Origin: Humibacillus sp.
GTDB taxonomy: Bacteria; Actinomycetota; Actinomycetes; Actinomycetales; Dermatophilaceae
Length of the DNA: 56,040 bases
Assembly: GCA_030452985.1 (NCBI GenBank)
Contig: JAKDLG010000014.1
Location: 1-56,040 of the forward strand
Reading direction: 5' to 3'
The notes below the pieces were generated by a model. That model ran no database searches. It was not told the DNA's origin and saw only the letters and a program-made list of their open reading frames with translations. The position numbers and the translations under genes are program-made. Below are positions 16,681 to 24,174 of the stretch, piece after piece (the first letter of the stretch is position 1; each line of letters opens with the position of its first letter).

Positions 16681-17181
16681 CCAAAGCCACCACCATCGAA
16701 TCGTTTCCCCGACCTTCCCAGCTTGCCCGAGCCGCAGCGACCTGCATAGTCCGTCGGCTCTTGCCGCGATCCGGTCGCGCGGAACCTGCCCCCCACCGCG
16801 GCTAGTCTTGAGTGGGTGGCCGGAACTCTCCCGCCGGAGTTCGACGCTGCTCGCGGGCAGCGGAATGAGTTCGGCGCGATGGCCCGTCGATCCGGGCGCT
16901 TGCTGAACGAACTGAGCCATCCCTCTCCGAAGGACTCCTGTGAGGCGCAGGAACTGGCCGGTATCTAGGCTGGGTGCGGGGACAGGCGAACTGGATTCAT
17001 GGAGTACATCGATTCATCGCAGGCCGAGTTGCAAGGGTGCTGTGTTGCGCCGCGAACGGCTCTATGACTCCCATGTCAGCAGTGGCGGGCCGCGACCGAG
17101 GCCGGCACCCTCGAGGGTGGCACGCGGCGAGGTCGCCCGTCCGGCACGGGCCGTAGTACGGAGGAGGTTCGGATCGTCTAG
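16681..17181. other. Gene-poor stretch before IS3-type remnant
   Basis: No confident gene. The only frame of interest is a 50-codon one from GTG 16816 (VAGTLPPEFDAARGQRNEFG...) to 16968, preceded by a TAGTCT that could be a -10 box. It has balanced composition but no recognised homologue. The remainder, up to the transposase remnant at 17182, shows nothing recognisable. Confidence 0.35.
16816..16968 (+). CDS. Possible small protein, 50 aa
   Basis: The frame from GTG 16816 encodes a hydrophilic, helix-prone 50-residue product with no signal peptide or Cys motif. TAGTCT about 10 bases upstream could support leaderless transcription. No homologue is recognised and the coding evidence is only composition, so this is a weak call. 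Confidence 0.2.
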   Translation: MAGTLPPEFDAARGQRNEFGAMARRSGRLLNELSHPSPKDSCEAQELAGI

Positions 17182-17961
17182 TTGGAGCGGGAGAACACGC
17201 GCCTGCGGGGTGAGCTCGACGCGAAGGACGAGGTGATCGCGCGCCGCGAGGATGCCTTGGAGGTCTGGGAAAGGGTGTCGCGTTCTTGGAAGCTCTGTCC
17301 TCGAAGAACGCGCGATGCAGAAGACCGCGTACGGATCCTGCCAGACCGAGTCCGCCCAGGACCTCACGCCGCCGGTCGGGGTGGTGCACACGTGTCAGCT
17401 GGTCGGTCGCTCCCGAGCAACCCATCACCGTCACGCCCACCCCAGGCTGCGGATGCATGGGCCACGACGCCGACCGATGCACCGGGCGAGCTCACTGCCG
17501 TCGAGCGCGAGAAGGTCCTCGCTGTGCTCAACAGCGAGGCCTGCGCGAACTCGTCGGTGACCCACGTGAGGCGCGTGAGCTCGACGAGGGCCGCTACTGG
17601 TGTTCGGGCCCGCACGATGTACCGCACATCCTGGCCGCAGCCGGCATGGGCGGGGAACGCCGCCGCGAGGCCATTCATCCGCCACGAACCATCCCGGAGC
17701 TGGTCGCGATCTGCGCCAACGCCGTGCGTTCTTGGGACATCACGAAGATGCGAGGCCGCCCGGCAGCGCGTCCTCGACGAGGCACACGCCGCCCATCCCG
17801 AGCGGTTCCACCGACGCCCGCAAGCACCAGGGTTGAACGAACGAGTCACCATCAACGACCCCGCCAACCACGGCAGAACCAGAGGATTCATGAACTCAAC
17901 AAATGGGCTGGAACGTCTCATTTGCCGTGACAACTACCGGATCGCGAACCTACTCGTGTAG
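17182..17961 (+). mobile_element. IS3-type insertion sequence remnant (orfA/orfB)
   Basis: The start reads LERENTRLRGELDAKDEVIARREDALEV, the coiled coil at the C-terminal end of an IS3-type orfA product. After a frame change come LTAVEREKVLAVLNSE, LDEGRYWCS, ILAAAGMGGERRREAIHPPRTIPELVA and SWDIT, the N-terminal part of the IS3-type orfB transposase up to the first catalytic Asp. The DDE core after SWDITK is missing and the sequence jumps to the C-terminal VLDEAHAAHPERFHRRPQAP. Several frame changes and the internal deletion show the element is dead. Terminal inverted repeats could not be assigned. Confidence 0.75.
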
Positions 17962-18095
17962 CCGACCTGTGTCGGCACCGGGCCCACCGGCTTGTGGAAC
18001 GGGAGTATCCAGCCACCGCCCACCCGACGCCCGAGGAGGTCTTGACGAAAAGAAGGCCGGCGCGGAGTCTCACTCGGCGGCGTATCCTCACAGGG

Positions 18096-18635
18096 ATGGT
18101 CGCGATGTCACTGCCGCGCCGTGCTGCCCAGGCCGTCGCTGAGAGTTCTGTCTCCGAACGGGTGGCCGATGCGCAGAAGTTCTTCTACGGCCCAGTGCTG
18201 CAGTGGGCGCGACGCAGCCCGCTGCACAGTGATGTGCTCGGGCACTCGTTGCATCCCGTTCTTACCGACCTGACGCTGGGTTGTTGGACCAGCGTGACCC
18301 TGCTCGACGTCCTGGGCGGGCCCTCCTCGCGTCACGCGGCCACCGTGTTGACGAGCGCGGGGGTCGCGGTAGCTGTTCCGACCGCCGTGGCCGGGGCTGC
18401 CGACTGGGCGGAGATGACGGGCAGCGAACGCCGGGTCGGGGCTGTGCACGCGTTGGGTACCGACGCCGCGACCTTCCTGTTCATGGGCTCACTGGTGGCC
18501 AGGGTGCGGGGCCGGTACTCGGCCGCGGCCGGACTGGGAATCTGCGCGAACGCGGTCATGGTGGGTGCTGGGTTCCTGGGTGGACACTTGGCGCTCAACC
18601 GGGGTACTGCGCGCCGGGTCCGCGGTGAGGGATGA
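18096..18635 (+). CDS. DUF2231-family membrane protein
   Basis: About 179 aa. The signature is the short LGHSLHPVLTDLTLGCWTSVTLLDVLGG segment followed by two further hydrophobic helices (ATVLTSAGVAVAVPTAVAGAADW; AATFLFMGSLVAR; a last one near 150-170), which is the DUF2231 four-helix layout. The family often accompanies Rieske or haem proteins and may bind haem through its conserved His, but the role is unproven. The ATG at 18096 is preferred; ATG 18105 is possible. Its stop overlaps the next gene start (ATGA), so it is co-translated with an acetyltransferase. Confidence 0.75.
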   Translation: MVAMSLPRRAAQAVAESSVSERVADAQKFFYGPVLQWARRSPLHSDVLGHSLHPVLTDLTLGCWTSVTLLDVLGGPSSRHAATVLTSAGVAVAVPTAVAGAADWAEMTGSERRVGAVHALGTDAATFLFMGSLVARVRGRYSAAAGLGICANAVMVGAGFLGGHLALNRGTARRVRGEG

Positions 18636-19105
18636 ACATGCAGTTGCGGGTGATCTCCGGCGAGGACTGGGCGGCCTTTCGCGAGCTGAGGCTGCGGGCG
18701 CTGACCGATTCGCCGAACGCTTTCAGCGTGACGCTCGCGGAAGTGACCTCGAATGCTGAACCGATCTGGAGGGGTAGAGCGGGTGGGCCGAGTCCGGTGA
18801 TCCTGGCTTTCGATGGTGATCAGGCGGTGGCCATGGGAGGCCTGTACACGCCTCATGGTTCCGACGAAGCCTTTGTCTGGGGCATGTGGGTCGAGCCGGA
18901 ATGGCGAGGCAGGGGTCTGGGGAGCCGAATCCTCCAGGAACTCGTCGACGGGGCCGACCAGAGAGGCCGCACCGTCTTCCTCCATGTCACGGAAGGGAAC
19001 GACGCACGCCGCCTGTACGAAGCGCATGGGTTCGTTCCCACCGGCGAGTGGCAGCCGTTGCGAGAGGGCTCTGAGCTTCGCATGGAAACCCTGAGACGGG
19101 TGTAA
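18632..19105 (+). CDS. GNAT-family N-acetyltransferase
   Basis: 157 aa with a complete GNAT fold: an N-terminal strand and helix (WAAFRELRLRALTDSPNAF), the central MGGLYTPHGSDEAFVWGMWVEPEWRGRGLGSRILQELV with the acetyl-CoA loop RGRGLGS, and the C-terminal NDARRLYEAHGFVPTGEWQPL. It overlaps the upstream DUF2231 gene by four bases (ATGA), evidence of translational coupling. The wording of the motifs resembles small-molecule or protein N-terminal acetyltransferases; the acceptor is unknown. Confidence 0.9.
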   Translation: MNMQLRVISGEDWAAFRELRLRALTDSPNAFSVTLAEVTSNAEPIWRGRAGGPSPVILAFDGDQAVAMGGLYTPHGSDEAFVWGMWVEPEWRGRGLGSRILQELVDGADQRGRTVFLHVTEGNDARRLYEAHGFVPTGEWQPLREGSELRMETLRRV

Positions 19106-19478
19106 GAGGTCTGGGCCGCTCAGTCCGCGTTGGGCAGAAACGCACTCTCGTGCCGAGGGGGAGACGGGACGGCCGACCATGAACTTCGCCGGGCGCTCGG
19201 GCCGATGATCGGCTGTCGAGTTCGTGTCGCGCGGAGCGAGACGGGTTGGACTTGGTGCTGGCGTCGAACGCAGCTTTCGTAGCCACGTGTAGGGATGGAT
19301 GCCGTCCATGTGGCAGGGGCCAGCCTTACCCGTGCCGGTGGGCCACGTTGGGTGAACACGGGCAGGTAGCGGTGACCGCGTTCTTGCGCGAGGAATCGCG
19401 ACCCCATAGCGGCGCCTCCAGGCGAGGCGGTTGCGTACCCCCGTTGCCGCGGGGAACACCGGGTGGGACCCTCGGCCT
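19106..19478. other. Intergenic stretch, nothing recognised
   Basis: 370 bases with no convincing gene on either strand. Minus-strand frames that extend through it are Arg/Pro-rich and belong to no family I recognise. Confidence 0.35.
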
Positions 19479-20657
19479 ATGCGCGTGCTGTGTGCCACGA
19501 CAGCCAACGACGGCCACTTCGGGCCGCTGGTGCCGTTCGCGCGGGCCTGCGCGGTGGCGGGCCACGAAGTACGAGTAGCCGCTCCCGCGTCATACGCCGC
19601 CGCTGTGGCAGGGGCCGGGTTCCCGCACGAGCCGTTTGCCGAGCCCCCACCTCGGCTGATCGGACCCATCATGGCCAGGCTGCCGACCTTGACCTTCGAA
19701 GCGGCCGACGCCCTCGTGATCCGTGAGGTGTTCGCGCGGATTGATGCGCAGGCCGCACTGCCCTCGCTCATCGAGACGGTCGAGCGTTGGCGCCCCGATG
19801 TGGTGATCCGTGAGACCGCTGAGCTCGCCTCGCTCGCCGCGGCCGAGCGCGGCGGGGTGCCGCACGTGCAGGTCTGTATCGGCATGCACGAGATCGTCTC
19901 TCGATTCGCTGAGACCATCAGCGACCCGTTGGAGGGGCTGGGTCGGCTCGCCGGTCTCGGCGAGGGCCAGATGACGGCCGCGCTCACCGCCGAGGTCGTC
20001 CTCAGCTTGGTGCCGGAGGACTTGGACCACCCGACCGGCCAGATCCCACCCGAAGCAGCCGGCTTCCTGCGGTTCCATGAACCGCCGCCAACCATCAGCA
20101 GCCATCCGCTGCCCGACTGGGGCGACCCCGACGCCCCGTTGGTCTACGTCACTTTCGGCTCGGTCACCGGATCGCTGCCCTCTTTCGCCGGGGTGTTCCG
20201 CACGGCGCTGGACGCCCTCGCTGGTGTCGATGCACGGGTGATGCTGACGGTCGGGCGCAGGCTCGACCCGGCAGACCTCGGACCACTGCCGGGCAATGCC
20301 CACGTCGTGCGATGGTGGCCCCAGGGCGCCGTACTCGCCCACGCCGCAGCCATGCTCGGGCACGGCGGGTTCGGCACCACCATGGGCGCACTGGCGACCG
20401 GCGTCCCCCAGGTGGTCGTGCCACTCTTCAGCTCCGACCAGGTCGTGAACGGAGAGCATGTCGCGGCGGTGGGGGCTGGGCTCACCGCGGGGATCGGGCC
20501 AGCCGCTGTGGCGAGTTCTGCGGCGGCGGTCCACCGACTGCTCCAGGGTGCCACCTACGCCGCGTCAGCACGCCGCATCGCGGCCGCGGTGGGCGAGCTG
20601 CCACCGCCCACAGAAGCGGTTCCCGCCCTCACCGCCTTGGCCGGTCTGGACGCCTGA
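19479..20657 (+). CDS. MGT-type glycosyltransferase
   Basis: 392 aa with the GT-B two-domain build of the macrolide glycosyltransferase/UGT family. The N-terminal acceptor domain starts MRVLCATTANDGHFGPLVPFARA, with a His of the GHFGPLVP type corresponding to the catalytic base. The C-terminal donor domain has VRWWPQGAVLAHAAAMLGHGGFGTTMGALATGVPQVVVPLFSSDQ, the family nucleotide-sugar motif. Such enzymes glycosylate lipophilic aglycones, often for detoxification or natural-product tailoring. The ATG at 19479 places the conserved N-terminus at residue 1. It has no close operon partner; a MarR gene faces it downstream. Confidence 0.9.
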   Translation: MRVLCATTANDGHFGPLVPFARACAVAGHEVRVAAPASYAAAVAGAGFPHEPFAEPPPRLIGPIMARLPTLTFEAADALVIREVFARIDAQAALPSLIETVERWRPDVVIRETAELASLAAAERGGVPHVQVCIGMHEIVSRFAETISDPLEGLGRLAGLGEGQMTAALTAEVVLSLVPEDLDHPTGQIPPEAAGFLRFHEPPPTISSHPLPDWGDPDAPLVYVTFGSVTGSLPSFAGVFRTALDALAGVDARVMLTVGRRLDPADLGPLPGNAHVVRWWPQGAVLAHAAAMLGHGGFGTTMGALATGVPQVVVPLFSSDQVVNGEHVAAVGAGLTAGIGPAAVASSAAAVHRLLQGATYAASARRIAAAVGELPPPTEAVPALTALAGLDA

Positions 20658-20747
20658 CGCGGCGCACTGCAGCAGGCGCCACGGTGGCTCGCGACCTGCG
20701 CGTGCTCACTGTGAGGCTGCGGCAGCACGCTGGGATGCGGCTTCGAG

Positions 20748-21197
20748 TCAACCGGCCGCGAGCGGGTCCGTGATTTCGACGAGAGCGGTGAGTAGGTGGC
20801 GCAGCTGGGCTGCGTGGGCGTGGCCGAGGTGGCTGGTCCAGGTCGCCTCGATCGCCGTGACGACGGGTTGACTCAAGGCGATGAGCTCCTGCCCTCGATC
20901 GGTGATGGTCACCAGCCGCACTCGCGCGTCGTGCGGGCTGGGACTGCGGCGGACGTAGCCCTGTGCTTCGAGCTGATCGACGATCGAGGTGAGGGTCTGC
21001 TTGCTGATCTGTGCGGCGACGGCGAGATCATTCATGCGCGACCCATCGAGGCCGATTCTTTGGAAGACCCGTGCATGGCTGAGCGGGAGGTCGTGCCCGT
21101 GCGTCTTCAGCTCGGCCATGACCGCGGACTCCATGAAGCGGTAGGGCAGAAACAGGAGAAGGCCGAGGTTCATGGGCTCCTCAACGCGTTGGCTCAT
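20748..21197 (-). CDS. MarR-family transcriptional regulator
   Basis: About 149 aa with the full MarR fold: N-terminal dimerisation helix, wHTH (MNDLAVAAQISKQTLTSIVDQLEAQGYVRRSPSPHDARVRLVTITDRG) and C-terminal helices. ATG 21197 (MSQRVEEP) is preferred over the ATG five codons upstream. It is divergent from the DinB/maleylpyruvate isomerase-like gene at 21296, with an array of TCGGACT repeats between the two starts, so autoregulation and control of the partner are likely. MarR proteins usually release DNA when they bind phenolic or oxidising ligands. Confidence 0.9.
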   Translation of the reverse strand: MSQRVEEPMNLGLLLFLPYRFMESAVMAELKTHGHDLPLSHARVFQRIGLDGSRMNDLAVAAQISKQTLTSIVDQLEAQGYVRRSPSPHDARVRLVTITDRGQELIALSQPVVTAIEATWTSHLGHAHAAQLRHLLTALVEITDPLAAG

Positions 21198-21213
21198 GCT
21201 CCACCCTTGCATA

Positions 21214-21276
21214 AGTCCGAGTATCGGACTAATAATGGTCTGAGGTTCGGACTAATAAGGGTTCGAGGCTCGGACT
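21214..21276. promoter_or_regulatory. Phased operator array between MarR and partner gene
   Basis: AGTCCGA (21214-21220) and TCGGACT (21224-21230) form a perfect 7-bp inverted repeat with a 3-base centre. TCGGACT recurs at 21247-21253 and 21270-21276, giving three copies spaced exactly 23 bp. The first two are extended to the identical 12-mer TCGGACTAATAA. TAATAAT at 21230-21236 could be a -10 box inside the array. The layout fits a MarR dimer at the palindrome and further half-sites on the same helical face, controlling both divergent genes. Confidence 0.7.
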
Positions 21277-21295
21277 GGTTTGGGAGGTGGGCTCG

Positions 21296-21931
21296 GTGCT
21301 GGTGAAGCCCGACGACACGTACTGGGACGCGGTGAGAGCGATGCGATCAAGCGTCGCTGACTTCCTGCAGACCTTGACCCCGCAAGACTGGGACCAGCCT
21401 TCCCTCTGCCCCGGGTGGCGGATCCGGGACGTGGCCGGCCACCTGTCCTTGGTGCCCACGATCACCACGTGGGAGATGATGGCTGCGGCGCCGCGCGCGG
21501 GGTTCGACCCGAATCGGGTCAACACCATCCTCGCCCGCCGCTACGGCTCCGTCGAACAGTCGATGATCATCACCCGGATCCGGGACCATGCGGGCGACCG
21601 ACGGACCGCGCGGGTGCTCGACGCGCGGAACTCGCTTTTCGACCTGATCGTGCACAGCCAGGACATGGCTCTTCCGCTCGGACGAGAGTTCGACGTTCCC
21701 GTCGAGTACGCACGCTCGAGCCTCGACCGGGTCTGGCAGATGGGGTGGCCCTTCCGGGCCCAGCGACGGCTCGGCCACCTCGCCCTGTCCGCGACCGACA
21801 TCACCTGGACCGTCGGCACCGGTCCACAGGTGAGCGGTACCGCCCTCACCCTCCTGCTCCTGCTCACCGGACGCAGCGCCGTCGCGGCCCCTCGGCTCCA
21901 CGGCCCAGGGACCAGCGCCCTCCCCGCCTGA
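21296..21931 (+). CDS. Mycothiol-dependent maleylpyruvate isomerase-like (DinB fold)
   Basis: About 211 aa of the DinB/MDMPI superfamily: the N-terminal helix WDAVRAMRSSVADFLQTLTPQDWDQPSLCPGWRIRDVAGHL carries the CPGW..D..GHL motif typical of actinobacterial TIGR03083-type proteins, where His and other polar residues bind metal. A later HSQDMALPLGRE segment supplies the second metal-ligand site. The family includes mycothiol-dependent isomerases and conjugating enzymes. GTG 21296 has GGGAGG eight bases upstream; a GTG three codons earlier is an alternative. Expression is probably controlled by the divergent MarR through the TCGGACT array. Confidence 0.8.
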   Translation: MLVKPDDTYWDAVRAMRSSVADFLQTLTPQDWDQPSLCPGWRIRDVAGHLSLVPTITTWEMMAAAPRAGFDPNRVNTILARRYGSVEQSMIITRIRDHAGDRRTARVLDARNSLFDLIVHSQDMALPLGREFDVPVEYARSSLDRVWQMGWPFRAQRRLGHLALSATDITWTVGTGPQVSGTALTLLLLLTGRSAVAAPRLHGPGTSALPA

Positions 21932-22179
21932 CGCAGCAACCTCATGACGAGGGGCGGTCTCGCGTTCGCGTTGACCGCGACTCAACCCGCTCCCGTCGCG
22001 GCTTGCGTCGAGTCGCCCCGTTAGGTCGGGCCGCAGCGAGGATCAGCGGGCTTCAGCCTCCGACGGCTGGACCTGACTTCCCGACGTGAACCTCACGTGC
22101 TGTCCCTGAGCGGTTCGCCTGCGCGCCGACCACGGTCGGGGCCACTATGGGGTTGACGGACGTCGACGGAGGAGGTGCC

Positions 22180-23082
22180 GTGGGCAAGATCAGAATGTCC
22201 CGTCCTCGCGCGATGCAGGCTGCGGCTTGGAGCCTGTTGATCCTGCTGGCCGCATGCACCACGACCGAACGGGCACCATCTCCGAGCCCGCGTGCCACGG
22301 CAGCTCGGACTTCGAGCCCGGCCACGTTGGAAGCGGAGCAGGGCCTCGTCGTCAACGGCCACCACTTCAAAGCCCAGTGCAGCGGGCAAGGGCCAGCGGT
22401 GATGCTCGTCATCGGCTATGGCGGCACCATGGCGGACTGGGGCGAGGTGCCTACCCGCCTGGGCGCCACCACACGCACCTGCATGTACGACCGCCTCGGG
22501 ATAGGGAACAGCGACTCCCCGCCTGCCGTCCAGACCTTCGAGGACATCGCCGACGACCTTGACGGCGTCATCTCGGCCCTGCGACTGCCTCGCCCCGTGG
22601 TGGTCGTCGGGCACTCTCTCGGCGGCCCCATCGCCGTCTCTTGGGCCGCACGCCACCCGCGCGACGCCCGGGCCCTGGTGCTACTCGACCCCACCCCACC
22701 CGGCTTTCAGGCGGCCCTACCCTCGCTCGTACCACCGCCAGACCCGGGAGACCTCGAACTGACCGAGATGATCGAGTCCGACCGCCGCTTCGACGACCCG
22801 CAGTCCAACCTCGAAAGCCTCGACCCTAAGTCGTGGACGGCCTACGACCGGATCAACCGCATCGACGTACCGCTCTGGGTCCTCGTGGCCGGACAGTCAC
22901 CGCAACTACCCAGGGCCGTCGACGCCGCACAATTCGACGCAGCCTGGAAGGCCGGAGAGCGCCGGCTGGCCGGCCTGTCGAGTAACTCCCACCTCATCAC
23001 CGCGGCCGGAGCCGACCACATCATCTGGGAACGGCGTCCCGAACTGGTGCTGTCATCGGTGGCTGAAGCGCTCACCCCCTGA
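22180..23082 (+). CDS. Alpha/beta hydrolase lipoprotein
   Basis: 300 aa. A basic N-terminus and hydrophobic helix end in the lipobox LLAAC, followed by a Thr/Ser/Pro/Ala-rich linker, so the enzyme should be anchored on the outer face of the cell membrane. The hydrolase domain begins near residue 50: oxyanion region GYGGTMADWGE, DRLGIGNSD, nucleophile elbow VVGHSLGGP and a late His in AGADHIIWERRPELV. Family members hydrolyse esters, haloalkanes or epoxides. GTG 22180 follows GGAGGAGG by four bases; ATG 22195 is less well placed. A strong terminator follows the gene, so this is a single-gene unit. Confidence 0.87.
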   Translation: MGKIRMSRPRAMQAAAWSLLILLAACTTTERAPSPSPRATAARTSSPATLEAEQGLVVNGHHFKAQCSGQGPAVMLVIGYGGTMADWGEVPTRLGATTRTCMYDRLGIGNSDSPPAVQTFEDIADDLDGVISALRLPRPVVVVGHSLGGPIAVSWAARHPRDARALVLLDPTPPGFQAALPSLVPPPDPGDLELTEMIESDRRFDDPQSNLESLDPKSWTAYDRINRIDVPLWVLVAGQSPQLPRAVDAAQFDAAWKAGERRLAGLSSNSHLITAAGADHIIWERRPELVLSSVAEALTP

Positions 23083-23136
23083 CAGGGCATTCCGGAGCCC
23101 CGCCACCTCCGCCTGGAACAGCCTCCCCGGGCGGCC

Positions 23137-23161
23137 GCCCCGAAGCCGGGGGGTCTTTTTT
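23137..23161 (+). terminator. Rho-independent terminator
   Basis: CCCCG (23138-23142) pairs with CGGGG (23147-23151) across an AAGC loop, with possible extra G-C pairs, followed by TCTTTTTT. It lies 55 bases after the lipoprotein hydrolase stop and before the next hydrolase gene. Confidence 0.85.
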
Positions 23162-23268
23162 AGAAGGACGGAAAGAGGGTCCTGCATCAGCTCGTTCCAT
23201 CGGCCCGATCTCTAGTTGCCGCGGACAAACCCGGTGACGTCCGTCCGGCACGGTGGAAGACTCATGTG

Positions 23269-24171
23269 ATGAGTCCTCCCCGATCGGTCGGGGGCCTCGA
23301 GGCTTCCTTTGTCTCCAACGGGTCCTCGCGTCTCGCCGTACGGCAGTGGGACGCGGGTGGCACGCCGATCCTGGCGCTGCACCCCGGCGTCGCCGATAGC
23401 CGGGTGTGGCAGGAGTGCGCCCGGGTCTGGGCGGATGCCGGGCATCGTGTCGTGGCGTACGACCGGCGAGGCTTCGGCAGCACCACGTGGGAGGAGGAGC
23501 CGCACGACCCGCTCTGCGACCTCAGGGCCGTCACCGCGGCGACGGGTTCAAGACCGGCCGTTGTGGTCGGCAACAGCAAGGGTGGGGCGCTCGGGCTCGA
23601 GCTGGCTCTGGCTCATCCCGAGGAGGTGCTCGCACTCGTCGTCATCGGCTCGGTGCCCGACGACACTCCCGACGACCTGTGGGTGCTCGCGCCGACAGAG
23701 GATGAGCGTGACGCCGAGGCTGCGGCAGCCGCGGCATCCGGCGATCTCGACCTGGTGAACCGGCTCGACCTGCGTTACTGGCTCGACGGCATCGGTCAGC
23801 CCGAGGGCCGGGTCACCGGTGTCCCGCGCGAGCTCCTCGCAGAGATGAACGGTACCGCGCTGAGGGCCATCTCGACTGGTGCCGTGACTGCTACCCGACC
23901 GGTCTGGCCGGTGCTGGAGTCGTTAGCCGTACCAACGTTTCTCGTCGTCGGAGAGTACGACCTTCCCGGCTTTGCCGTCGTCGCCGCCGCGATCGCTGAG
24001 CGAGTCTCGGACGCCCAAGTGGTGATCCTGCAGGGTACGGCCCACCTCCCACCGCTCGACGCGCCGGCCGCGGTGGCTGCCTTGGTCCTCGACGTCGTGG
24101 CCGGCGTGTCGATGAGCCCGCCGCACGGGGTCCGTGACACTGGCCCCGACCACACCCCGGCGCTACCCTGA
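23269..24171 (+). CDS. Alpha/beta hydrolase
   Basis: 300 aa, cytoplasmic (no signal). Motifs in order: HPGVADSRVWQE (oxyanion loop), AYDRRGFGSTTW, a G-x-S-x-G elbow written GNSKGG with Ser near 101, the acid in VVGEYDLPGFAV and His in GTAHLPPLDAP. Lys after the nucleophile and GNS in place of GHS are less common than in neighbours. ATG 23269 is preferred over the adjacent GTG. Only three bases separate its stop from the P-loop regulator gene downstream, so the two form an operon and the hydrolase may act on, or produce, a ligand sensed by that regulator (inference). Confidence 0.87.
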   Translation: MSPPRSVGGLEASFVSNGSSRLAVRQWDAGGTPILALHPGVADSRVWQECARVWADAGHRVVAYDRRGFGSTTWEEEPHDPLCDLRAVTAATGSRPAVVVGNSKGGALGLELALAHPEEVLALVVIGSVPDDTPDDLWVLAPTEDERDAEAAAAAASGDLDLVNRLDLRYWLDGIGQPEGRVTGVPRELLAEMNGTALRAISTGAVTATRPVWPVLESLAVPTFLVVGEYDLPGFAVVAAAIAERVSDAQVVILQGTAHLPPLDAPAAVAALVLDVVAGVSMSPPHGVRDTGPDHTPALP

Positions 24172-24174
24172 CCC

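Noticed and set aside
18332-20095. 587-codon minus-strand frame
   Set aside because: Covers DUF2231, GNAT and glycosyltransferase genes in antisense; no motif.
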